From positions 5,195,501-5,259,500 of the forward strand of contig NZ_CP041969.1 in assembly GCF_014107495.1 (NCBI RefSeq): DNA of 64,000 nucleotides. The letters run 5' to 3'. The notes below the pieces were generated by a model. The model ran no database searches. It worked only from the letters and a program-made list of their open reading frames with translations, and was not told the DNA's origin. This DNA is from Cohnella cholangitidis (GTDB taxonomy: Bacteria; Bacillota; Bacilli; Paenibacillales; Paenibacillaceae). The position numbers were made by a program, and so were the translations under genes. Shown here one piece after another: positions 37,407 through 46,268 of this stretch. Positions within the stretch are counted from its first letter, which is position 1. Each line of letters starts with the position of its first letter.

Positions 37407-38984
37407 ATGAAAGCGAATATGAAATCTTTGATTTCCGGGTCCATCGGATTAATAGTAGCGTTATCTAGCCCCGTCGCCGCATTCGCGGCATCGGATACGA
37501 GTTGGACGAAATCTACGAAACTATACGAGGTCAGAACCTGGACGGGACAATCCGAATTGGGTCACGTTAACGGAACGCTTAGCGAGGCGACCTTTTACCA
37601 TCCTAGATCGGCTGTCGCGTTGCCGGACGGAAAGCTGCTCGTCTCGGATTCTTCCAACCATTTGATTCGGGCGGTATCCGTCGATCGCGTCTCGGGTTAT
37701 GCGGGACTCGATCTAGGAGAAGACGAAGCGAACTTGCCTTATGGCGGCTATAACGATGCGGAGCTTGCGAAAGCGGCATTCGAATTGCCTTCGGGGCTTG
37801 CGCTCGATAGTCAAGGCAACGTATACGTGGCGGATACGAAAAACAATGCCATTCGCAAAATTTCGAAAGACGGCAAAGTGTCGACGCTCGCGGGGAACGG
37901 CAGCATAGGATCCGCCGATGGCGTCGGCGCCAACGCGGCTTTCTACGAGCCGTCCGACGTTGCGGTCGACCGGCAAGGCAACGTGTACGTGGCGGACACG
38001 CTTAATCACGTCATTCGGAAAATCGCGGCGAACGGTACGGTGACCACTCTGACGGCTCCGTCTACCCGGATCACGGAGTATTTTCCGGGAGCGGTCGAGA
38101 CGGCGGGAGATTATTCGGACGGCGCGATCGCGTCCGCGAAATTTAACGAGCCTAGCGGCTTAGCTTTGGATAGCAAAGGAAACTTGTATGTTAGCGATAG
38201 GGGCAATCAACGGATCCGGTACATCGATTTCGCCTCCGGCAAAGTTTCAACCGTCGCGGGCGGGGGCGCGCTGGGCAAGCAAGCCTCTTACGTGGAAGGA
38301 GACTTCGTAGACGGGACTGCGGCTCAATCCCGCTTTAACGCTCCGGAAGGACTGACGGTAACGGAAGACGGTTCCGTGATCATCGCGGATAGTTTGAACC
38401 ACGCGATCCGCATCGTTAAGGACGGCAAGGTGTCCACGTTGGCTGGGATCCCGACCGAATTCGGCAAAAACAACGGATTGGTTGCTTCCGCGCAATTCAA
38501 TCACCCGACGGACGTAACCGTGCTTAGCGATGGACGTCTCGTCATCGTGGACGAGTTCGGCAACAAAGTACGGGTGCTGCAGAAGTACGCCAAACCGGCT
38601 TCGCTCCCTGCGGGCCAATCCGTATCCGTGTTGTACAACGGCAAGCTCGTTCCGACGGAAGTTCCGGCTCAGGTGAAAGCGAATGCGGTACTCTTGCCGC
38701 TCCGTGACGTAGGGAATGCCCTTGGATACGAGGTTAGCTACGATAAGGCCACAGGCAACTCGGTACTCGCTAAGGGAGACATCGTTTACAAGATCGGTAA
38801 CGGAACGAATGCCGTAACCAAATCCGTTGCGGGCAAGAGCGAGACGTTAACGCTTAATGCCAAGACGGTTACCGTAAATAATCGCCTGTTCGTGCCGGTT
38901 CGTTTCTTCGCGTCGGAGAGCGATCTGGACATCCAGTGGGATGCCTCGTCTCAACTCGTAGTCATTCGCAGCAAAGTATTTTAA
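37407..38984 (+). CDS. Secreted NHL-repeat protein with Cu-amine-oxidase-N domain 2
   Basis: This 525-residue paralogue of the protein at 32392-33984 has the same layout: signal peptide ending near AFAAS, NHL propeller repeats (GNVYVADTKNNAIRKISKDG, GNLYVSDRGNQRIRY) and a C-terminal Cu-amine-oxidase-N-like domain (LPLRDVGNALGYEV, NRLFVPVRFFAS). The sequence after the signal peptide (DTSWTKSTKLYEVRTWTGQ) is almost the same in both, so the duplication looks recent relative to the array. It starts after AAGGAG and is directly coupled to FecR protein 2. Confidence 0.88.
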   Translation: MKANMKSLISGSIGLIVALSSPVAAFAASDTSWTKSTKLYEVRTWTGQSELGHVNGTLSEATFYHPRSAVALPDGKLLVSDSSNHLIRAVSVDRVSGYAGLDLGEDEANLPYGGYNDAELAKAAFELPSGLALDSQGNVYVADTKNNAIRKISKDGKVSTLAGNGSIGSADGVGANAAFYEPSDVAVDRQGNVYVADTLNHVIRKIAANGTVTTLTAPSTRITEYFPGAVETAGDYSDGAIASAKFNEPSGLALDSKGNLYVSDRGNQRIRYIDFASGKVSTVAGGGALGKQASYVEGDFVDGTAAQSRFNAPEGLTVTEDGSVIIADSLNHAIRIVKDGKVSTLAGIPTEFGKNNGLVASAQFNHPTDVTVLSDGRLVIVDEFGNKVRVLQKYAKPASLPAGQSVSVLYNGKLVPTEVPAQVKANAVLLPLRDVGNALGYEVSYDKATGNSVLAKGDIVYKIGNGTNAVTKSVAGKSETLTLNAKTVTVNNRLFVPVRFFASESDLDIQWDASSQLVVIRSKVF

Positions 38985-39027
38985 TTCGCAAACCCGCTAA
39001 GGCGGTTTACAACAATTACCTGTCATT

Positions 39028-39052
39028 CTGGCGCTCCGCGCAGGAGCGTCAG
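39028..39052 (+). other. Conserved spacer hairpin, copy 2
   Basis: CTGGCGCTCC pairs with GGAGCGTCAG around GCGCA. Compared with the copy at 34010 the inner pairs change on both strands and pairing is kept. There is no T run after it. Confidence 0.75.
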
Positions 39053-39110
39053 CTTGAGGCATGCCAAAAAACGGTACAGAAACTCAAACTAGAAGCAGAG
39101 AGGAAGAAAA

Positions 39111-42100
39111 ATGATGCGTAAATCCATGATTCGATTGCTCATTTTCGTACTCGTCGCTTTGCCCATGCTAGGTTCATACGGGAAGGAAGCATCGGCTGCA
39201 TCTTCGCGCGTGGCGGTTATCAAGGAAATGAAAGGCTCGGTGAAAGTCAATAAAGCCGGTGGTTCCAAGGAATTCACGGCTTTTGCCAAGATGAGCTTAA
39301 ATGAAGGGGATGTTCTTGCGGTCGGAAGCGATAGTTCGGCCGTACTCCAATTCTCTAACGGGACGTCGGAGGACGATCGGATGACCGTCGCTTCGAACTC
39401 GAAGTTGACTTTTTCCAAGCTGTCGAACAAGAACGGCACGACGACGAAAGTCAGCCTGTTCAACGGCTCTGTATGGGCCGATGTCAAATCGATAGAGAAC
39501 GAAGACGACAAATTCACTTTGGAAACGCCAACTTCGATCATGGGCGTACGGGGCACGCATCTCCTCGTCAGCGTAGATCCGGTCTCCGGAGCGACGCGAC
39601 TCACCGTTGCCGCAGGCGTAGTGTCCGCGCAGACGACGGATTCGAACGATCCGCGGACGCAGGAAGTCATTCCGACGAAAAAGGCTTTGGTCACGAAGCA
39701 ACCGAAAGGCGGATCGGAAATTACGATCGCGCAAGTCGATCTGGAATTGTTGTTCAGCCAAAGCGACAAGACGATTATCGAAGCGATCGCAGGAGCCGCA
39801 TCCGAGATCGCACAAGAGAACGTCGAGAAAAGGAACGCATACCGCGAAGCCGTTGGCGGCGCTTATCGGCAGAATGAGGAATCGAACGTTCAGAATCTGG
39901 TCGGAGCGATTCTCGCTTTGGCCGTTCAGAACAAGATCATCAATCCAGTGCGCACCGAGGAGCTTCTTCGGCAAGTGAAAGCGGCCACCGGAAAAAATCT
40001 TGATCTGGAGAATAGCGCGCTTCTCTTGAGCGACGATGAAAAGGCCCGGCAACAGCTTCAGAATCGTAAGGATCAAGAAGCGCATGATCGCGCCAAAGCC
40101 TTGAAAGACCAAGAGAAGGCGGTACGCGATCAAGACGCCCTGCTGCAGCAACGATTAAAGAACAATCGGGATAAACAAGAAAAGGAAAATAACGATTCCT
40201 TGGCGGAGAAGAGGAAGCGGGCTCTCGAGGAATACGAGAAGCAGCTTTCCCAAGCGGAGAAACAACGCTTCGAGGAACAACGCAAGGCGCGCGAAGCCGG
40301 ACAAAACACTTCTACCGGAAACGGAACGGGCGGCGGCGGCGGGGGCGGCGGGGCGAGTTCAAGCCCAAGCCCTAGTCCAAGCTCCAGCTCATCGCAATCT
40401 CCATCTCCGTCGCCAAGCGGTGAAGTTCCGGCGAACGACGCCAGATTGAGCGCCGTCGCGATTCAAGGTCATTTCGACCCTTTGTCCAAACCTGACGCCA
40501 TGCCTATCAACGTGCTATACGCTCCGTCATTTCAAGCGGATGTTTACAGTTATTCGGTATCGGTCGAGGCCGACATCGTCTCTCTTACCGTCAAGCCGAC
40601 GGTGAAGGAAACGCACGCGACGGTAAAGATCAACGGACAGTCGCTGGATAGCGTAACCGGGAGCGTCTCCGTTCCGCTCGTAACCGGAACTAACGCGATC
40701 GAAATCGTGGTCACGGCGCAGGACTCGACGACGAAGAAAACTTATCGGTTCGACATCGCAAGGAGCACAAGCGTCCCTCTCCTGAATTGGAAGACGACTT
40801 TGCTCGACGGGTCGGAGCTCGCATGGAATGCTAGCCCGTTGGATTCTAATGCCTATAACACGGGCGTAGCGACGACGATTTCGGGATTCAATATGCAATT
40901 GGATTATAACGAAGCGATCATCGAGCGAGTCGAAGCGAAAATCATCGATCCTAACTCCGCGGAACAGTTATTATCGTGGACAGCAAGCGGACAAGCGAAG
41001 CCGATCGGCGGATTGGCTAACGGGTTATACAAGGTTGAACTTACAGCTTTCGATGCCGGCGACGCCACGGTAGGAAACACGTTGACGCTGTGGTTTCATA
41101 ACAACACGGCGGCTCCGGATTGGAGCACGATTGCCAGACCGTTCACCGTGAACCGGGTCGAAGCCCATCATCATATCATCGGATATCAAGATCCGGGACA
41201 ATCGATTATGACGGTAAACGCGAACGTAAGAAAAGTTCGGTTTACGGAGGCCGTCGGCGCGGCGGGAATCCAAGCGTTGACGGAGGCAATTACCGTTAAC
41301 GGGCAAGCCATCGAACCGGACGGGGTGATCCCTCTGAGTTATGGCGAGAACACGGTACGCGTTCCGGTCGTCGATAAGACGGGTTACTATTCAGGCACAT
41401 ATCAGTGGCGATTGATCCGTTTTAACGATCCCGAAGGCGTAAACGGGTGGGCGATCGCCAAATCCGATTCGACGACCGATCTTTGGACGAACATTACAGA
41501 TTTAGATGCAAGCGGAAAATATCGATATTTCGTCAATGTTCCTATAGGGGTAACGAAATTCACGATCATCGTGAACTCGGACGCCGACAAAACAGTGAGC
41601 GCAACCTTGACCGACGTACAATCGGGTACCGACATGCCGTTGTCGCGCACGGATCAGTTCAAGGAGTTTACTTTTAACGATGCCGGTTATTATCGCTATC
41701 TGCTGAAAATGACCGTCGAGGGCGTCTATGAAGAATACGAGCTAGTTTTCGTTGTCGGATCTCCCGATTGGGAAAATCTCATTTCAGGTAACTTAAAAGT
41801 CGACGGCGTTCCGGTAATGCCAACGGTTGGCGGATTCTCCGTCGTTATCCCCCCGGGCCAGGTAGATCAAATCCGTTATCTGGATTTCTTCGACGTCGAA
41901 GAGGAAGACGTCAAAGTATTCCGCGGGACGGAAGAAATAACGGGCGGCGTCAGCAAGGTTCTCGGCATCCTCGCAACCGGATCGCAGAACGATTACGAGA
42001 TTCGGTTATACGACCCTACCCATCGATTGGCGCCTAAGCTCTATCCTTTGACCGTTTTTGTCGGCGGGGTTCCTAACGAACTGGTCATTGATTCCATAGC

Positions 42101-42407
42101 GGCTCTAGACGATCAGGACAGGAATATCAGCATGTCCAGGAAGTCGCCATCGGAACCGTGGAACCTAACCTTCGTTTCGGATTCGATAGATCCTACGGCG
42201 ACAGCCGTATCCATGTCCGTTCAATTGGCGGATATCGTTAACGGGGAGATTAAGAGAGTTCGCGTCGGCACGGGGGCTTCGATTCCGTCGATCGATGGGG
42301 AATTTGCGGTTGATCTCGTCCCGGGAACAACCAGCTTGGAGATCGTCGTTCAATCGCGCTTAACCGGAAGAGAAGTCTGTTATGTCGTGAATTTATTCCG
42401 GGCTTAA
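39111..42407 (+). CDS. Giant secreted FecR-domain protein 3
   Basis: This 1098-residue member of the array starts with two adjacent ATG codons (39111 and 39114) after GAGAGGAAG; either may be used. It has the signal peptide, FecR domain (30-165), charged coiled coil (about 305-400), a linker of Gly and Ser/Pro repeats (about 400-443) and a cadherin-like beta-sandwich at about 445-555 (DIVSLTVKPTVKETHATVKI). The Trp module appears near 555 (LLNWKTTLLDGSELAW) and 774 (EGVNGWAIAKS..W). No NHL gene follows this copy; another FecR gene does, so a partner may have been lost or never gained. Confidence 0.85.
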   Translation: MMRKSMIRLLIFVLVALPMLGSYGKEASAASSRVAVIKEMKGSVKVNKAGGSKEFTAFAKMSLNEGDVLAVGSDSSAVLQFSNGTSEDDRMTVASNSKLTFSKLSNKNGTTTKVSLFNGSVWADVKSIENEDDKFTLETPTSIMGVRGTHLLVSVDPVSGATRLTVAAGVVSAQTTDSNDPRTQEVIPTKKALVTKQPKGGSEITIAQVDLELLFSQSDKTIIEAIAGAASEIAQENVEKRNAYREAVGGAYRQNEESNVQNLVGAILALAVQNKIINPVRTEELLRQVKAATGKNLDLENSALLLSDDEKARQQLQNRKDQEAHDRAKALKDQEKAVRDQDALLQQRLKNNRDKQEKENNDSLAEKRKRALEEYEKQLSQAEKQRFEEQRKAREAGQNTSTGNGTGGGGGGGGASSSPSPSPSSSSSQSPSPSPSGEVPANDARLSAVAIQGHFDPLSKPDAMPINVLYAPSFQADVYSYSVSVEADIVSLTVKPTVKETHATVKINGQSLDSVTGSVSVPLVTGTNAIEIVVTAQDSTTKKTYRFDIARSTSVPLLNWKTTLLDGSELAWNASPLDSNAYNTGVATTISGFNMQLDYNEAIIERVEAKIIDPNSAEQLLSWTASGQAKPIGGLANGLYKVELTAFDAGDATVGNTLTLWFHNNTAAPDWSTIARPFTVNRVEAHHHIIGYQDPGQSIMTVNANVRKVRFTEAVGAAGIQALTEAITVNGQAIEPDGVIPLSYGENTVRVPVVDKTGYYSGTYQWRLIRFNDPEGVNGWAIAKSDSTTDLWTNITDLDASGKYRYFVNVPIGVTKFTIIVNSDADKTVSATLTDVQSGTDMPLSRTDQFKEFTFNDAGYYRYLLKMTVEGVYEEYELVFVVGSPDWENLISGNLKVDGVPVMPTVGGFSVVIPPGQVDQIRYLDFFDVEEEDVKVFRGTEEITGGVSKVLGILATGSQNDYEIRLYDPTHRLAPKLYPLTVFVGGVPNELVIDSIAALDDQDRNISMSRKSPSEPWNLTFVSDSIDPTATAVSMSVQLADIVNGEIKRVRVGTGASIPSIDGEFAVDLVPGTTSLEIVVQSRLTGREVCYVVNLFRA

Positions 42408-42428
42408 GCGTTCAACTCGCGTTGTCAG

Positions 42429-42453
42429 CTGGCGCTCTGCCTAAGAGCGTCGG
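42429..42453 (+). other. Conserved spacer hairpin, copy 3
   Basis: CTGGCGCTCT pairs with AGAGCGTCGG around GCCTA, with G-T wobbles. The inner pairs again differ from the other two copies in a compensating way, which argues for selection on the RNA or DNA structure. Confidence 0.75.
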
Positions 42454-42492
42454 CTTGCCATGCGAATAAACAAGTAGAGGGGAAGAAAAAGG

Positions 42493-45400
42493 ATGCGAAA
42501 GAAACTGCTTCATTTATTCATTTTCATACTCGCTGCAGTCCCCGTGCTCGGGGCGTTCGGCAGTCCGGCCGCGGCTGCTTCGTCTCGCGTGGCGGTGATC
42601 GCGGAAATGAAAGGAAGCGTCAAGGTAAAAAAAGCCGGAGGTTCCAAGGAATTTACGGCCTTCGCCAAAATGAGCCTGAACGAAGGGGATATTTTGGCGG
42701 TCGGCGTCGGAGGCTCCGCGGTGCTGCAATTCGCCAACGGATCATCCGAAGATGACCGGATGACGGTATCGGAAAAATCGACTTTAACTTTCTCGAAGCT
42801 TGCCGATAAGAAAGGCACGACGACCAAAGTGAGCTTGTTCAACGGCTCCGCTTGGGTCGATGTCAAATCGATCGAGAACAAAGACGACGAGTTCACGTTG
42901 GAGACGCCGACGGCAATCATGGGCGTTCGGGGTACTCATTTGCTCGTGAACGTAAATCCTCTGACTGGAGGAACGCATCTGACCGTAGTCGCGGGAGTCG
43001 TCAACGCGCGGACGACCGACCCGACGAATCCTGACGTTCGCGATGTCTACCCGACGGAGAATGCGTTCGTAACGGATGACCGGCAAGGAATTCCGGAAAT
43101 TACGATCGCGTCCGTCGATCTAGAACGATTGATGAAAATGAACGACTCTTCTATCGCTCAAGCGATCGTGCGAGCAGCAGGAGAAATCATCAAAGAAAAC
43201 GATTCGAAAATGAAAGAATACCTGGATCAATTCGCGGCTGATCAACCTGCGGACAAGGAACGTCATAAAAACAACGTACAAAATATTCTGGGGGCGATTA
43301 TTGCCCAAGCCTTGGACAACCGATTACTGACCCAGGATCGGGTCAATCAATTGTTGGCCGAAGTTCGTTCGCAAACCGGAATCGCGGTTGATTTAACGAA
43401 GAAGGAAATCAAGCTGTCGGAAGAAGAGAAGCAGCGGCAGCTCGATCAACGGAGATTAGAAGCGGAAGCGCAGCAACGCGCGCTGGAACAGAAGGAAAGG
43501 GAAGAAAGAGCCCGGGATAAGGCGCTGGCGGATAAGCTGGATCAAGAACGCAAAAAACGGGAAGAGGAGAAGCGCAAAGCGCTTGAAGCGAAAAACAAAA
43601 AAGCGCTTGAGGAATACGAGAAACTGCTGTCCGAACAAGAGAAAAAACGGTTTAACGAAGATAAGAACAAGCTCGGTCAAGGAACGACGCAGTCAGGATC
43701 GGGCGGAGGCGACGGTGGAGCTCAGTCTAGCCCTTCGAATACGAACTCTCCTTCTCCGAGCACGTCGCCAACTACGAATCCGAACGCATCGAACGCGACT
43801 CTCGGTTCCCTATCGATGAAAAAGGATATGGGCGAAGGCTGGGTAGACCTTCCGATCGGGTTCGATCCGGCCGTTACGAGCTACACGCTCGAATTACCTG
43901 ACGAGAATAAGATGATTCGGCTTTCTGCGACTCCTGCCGCGTCCGGAGCAACGATAGCTTCCGTTCAAGCGAACGGATCGGATCTTACCGCATCCGGCGG
44001 CATCTATACGTTCTATTACACGGGTAATAACGAAATTGTCGTGAACGTAGTCGCGCCTAACGGAACCTCCACGAAGAAGTACACGGTTAAGTTGGTTCGT
44101 CCGCTTACAATGGAAGGTGTGTTGTCATGGACGAACGACGGAGGCGTCGCTTGGAAGAAGGTAGACGGTAACCAATACGGCGGACAAGCTTTAACCTCTC
44201 TGAGCAATCTGGGCATGAGCTTCGAATTCGATCCGAACTACGAGGTTGACTATGCTGAAATTCATTACGTGGATTCCTCGGATACGCCTAGAACGATTAC
44301 GACGGATAGCTCCGGCGGTCTTCTTCTGACCGGGTTAAAGAATGCGGCATATCAACATTTCTCTTTACAGTTGTACGATTCATCGGATGAACCGATAGGC
44401 TATCAGCAAGAGTTTTGGCTGATGAACGGAATAGCGACGCCTAATTTCGAAGTGGAGGAACCTTTTAAACTATTAATGGATATCCCCAGCCCGTCGCCGA
44501 TCGACTATGATCCATCGACTGAGGAAGATCATTATGAAGTGGTTTCCGACCATTGGCTCAAGGGGGCGTTCATATCCGTACCATACGTTAACGATATGAG
44601 TCCGGTCGTTCCGGTAACCGTCTTCGATCATCAGAACTCGACGACGATCAGCCCGACTGACGGTAAGCTTAAGCTCGGTCTGCAGCTTGGGAATAACGAT
44701 TTTACGGTATCCGTCACGGATCGCTCCGGACTGTTCGTTCATACGTACGAATTGTCTGTTTTCAGGAAAACGGCACCGGGGATGCTGTCGGATTGGAGTT
44801 TGAGCTACGGTACGGAAAACGACTATTGGAATATAGTCGAAGGCCTATATGGGAAGAGCCGTTATTATGTCGATGTTCCCGCCGATGAGGCATCCGCTCA
44901 ATTCCATATGACTTGGGATCCCGATTCTTCCTATCCGGTCGTTTCTTATAAGTTGTACGACGAAGCGATGGGAGTTATAGCCGAAGGAGACGGAGCATCG
45001 GGGTCTTTCAACCACAACCTGGCTCTCGCTCCGGGGTACAACCGTTATCTTCTGGAATTGAAAGATAAAGAAAATTATCTCGTGAAGTACGAACTCGTCG
45101 TCGTACGCGGAGACATCCCGGAAATCAAACTCGGCGCCATCGAGCTTAAACAGCATCTTTCGGAGAGTTCGTCGGTAACGCTATCCGTTTACTCAACGGG
45201 CGCAACTACGTTCAAAGGCGTTGCGATCAACGGAGACTCCAACGACTTTACGTTCCGTATGCTCGACCATAATTTGGACGAGGTATATGTTTACGCTCCA
45301 GGGTTTACGTCACCTAACGGAGCCGGAGTCTATTCCTTCTACGACGTGCCGAACGGCATAAAGCCGATAGAGATCATCGTAGACGAGATCACCCATCGGG

Positions 45401-46152
45401 AGCAAAAGACGTTTAATTTGGATCTTTACTATAATTACTCCAACGCCGATTTAAGCAATTTGGTGTTCGAGAAACAAGTCTATACAGGTTCGGAATGGAT
45501 ATTTGAGCCCCAAGCATTTGGATTTAATCCAACGCAAGAGGAATATAATATCGATTTGCCCGCGCAAATTACGAATACACGAATATCTGCGGTAACTTCG
45601 GTACCCGGAGCTTCGGTGAAGGTTAAGGTGAACGAAGATCCATACAATAATCTGAGTGGATTTTTTACCTTTAGCTCGGCACCCGTGTATACGGAAGTTT
45701 TCGTTCAGGTTACCGCGATGGACGGAATGACGACTAAAACGTACAAGCTTAATGTAAGACGCCCAATGCCCGAAGGACTTTCGGTATGGACTTCTCGAAA
45801 TAGCAGCAATCAGCTCGTACACTGGTCTTTAGTTGCAACATCGGGATCAAACAATGGGTACTTCAAGGCCAACACGCTTTCTCCAACCGCTGCTCTCGAC
45901 ATGAAGTTTACATTCGCTTCGGGTTCGCCGGCAACGGATTACGTAGAAGTGCAGAAGCTTACGGGTGTTGCTAATGACGATCTTTCGCATGCGGATTCGG
46001 GCACTCTAATCGGAATACCTTGGATAAGCGATACATCAGGTACGTTACAGCTTACAGGCTTGACTCCCGGCTACAACTACTACGTAATGAAAGTTTATAC
46101 GGATTCGACTCCTACGCCGATCATCCACTACCTCGAGATTTATAGCTTCTAA
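42493..46152 (+). CDS. Giant secreted FecR-domain protein 4
   Basis: This is the largest member at 1219 residues. It has a signal peptide ending near PAAA, FecR domain 30-165, charged coiled coil about 300-400, Ser/Pro/Thr linker about 397-440, one cadherin-like beta-sandwich at 440-540 and another near 986-1095 (TSVPGASVKVKV). The Trp module is seen three times: near 540 (EGVLSWTNDGG..W), 763 (GMLSDWSLSYG..YW) and 1093 (EGLSVWTSRNSS..HW). AGAGGGGAAG precedes ATG. It ends the FecR array and is followed by a strong hairpin. Confidence 0.85.
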   Translation: MRKKLLHLFIFILAAVPVLGAFGSPAAAASSRVAVIAEMKGSVKVKKAGGSKEFTAFAKMSLNEGDILAVGVGGSAVLQFANGSSEDDRMTVSEKSTLTFSKLADKKGTTTKVSLFNGSAWVDVKSIENKDDEFTLETPTAIMGVRGTHLLVNVNPLTGGTHLTVVAGVVNARTTDPTNPDVRDVYPTENAFVTDDRQGIPEITIASVDLERLMKMNDSSIAQAIVRAAGEIIKENDSKMKEYLDQFAADQPADKERHKNNVQNILGAIIAQALDNRLLTQDRVNQLLAEVRSQTGIAVDLTKKEIKLSEEEKQRQLDQRRLEAEAQQRALEQKEREERARDKALADKLDQERKKREEEKRKALEAKNKKALEEYEKLLSEQEKKRFNEDKNKLGQGTTQSGSGGGDGGAQSSPSNTNSPSPSTSPTTNPNASNATLGSLSMKKDMGEGWVDLPIGFDPAVTSYTLELPDENKMIRLSATPAASGATIASVQANGSDLTASGGIYTFYYTGNNEIVVNVVAPNGTSTKKYTVKLVRPLTMEGVLSWTNDGGVAWKKVDGNQYGGQALTSLSNLGMSFEFDPNYEVDYAEIHYVDSSDTPRTITTDSSGGLLLTGLKNAAYQHFSLQLYDSSDEPIGYQQEFWLMNGIATPNFEVEEPFKLLMDIPSPSPIDYDPSTEEDHYEVVSDHWLKGAFISVPYVNDMSPVVPVTVFDHQNSTTISPTDGKLKLGLQLGNNDFTVSVTDRSGLFVHTYELSVFRKTAPGMLSDWSLSYGTENDYWNIVEGLYGKSRYYVDVPADEASAQFHMTWDPDSSYPVVSYKLYDEAMGVIAEGDGASGSFNHNLALAPGYNRYLLELKDKENYLVKYELVVVRGDIPEIKLGAIELKQHLSESSSVTLSVYSTGATTFKGVAINGDSNDFTFRMLDHNLDEVYVYAPGFTSPNGAGVYSFYDVPNGIKPIEIIVDEITHREQKTFNLDLYYNYSNADLSNLVFEKQVYTGSEWIFEPQAFGFNPTQEEYNIDLPAQITNTRISAVTSVPGASVKVKVNEDPYNNLSGFFTFSSAPVYTEVFVQVTAMDGMTTKTYKLNVRRPMPEGLSVWTSRNSSNQLVHWSLVATSGSNNGYFKANTLSPTAALDMKFTFASGSPATDYVEVQKLTGVANDDLSHADSGTLIGIPWISDTSGTLQLTGLTPGYNYYVMKVYTDSTPTPIIHYLEIYSF

Positions 46153-46157
46153 ATCTG

Positions 46158-46201
46158 AAGCGCATCAATTCAGTTTATAAACTGGATTGATGCGCTTTAT
46201 T
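46158..46201 (+). terminator. Long hairpin terminator of the FecR array
   Basis: AAGCGCATCAAT pairs with ATTGATGCGCTT, and the inner CAGTTT/AAACTG with a T-G pair extends it to a 40-base hairpin, followed by TATT. It separates the array from the L,D-transpeptidase gene. Confidence 0.75.
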
Positions 46202-46268
46202 ACTAAAGTACACCGAGGTTTACACCGATAATAAGTCGAACGTACTTTTGCAGATTAGAGGTGACGGC

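Noticed and set aside
29318-46152. FecR iron-uptake regulation
   Set aside because: There is no FecI sigma factor or TonB receptor, and the proteins are secreted with large beta-rich arms; the name of the domain does not imply iron control here.
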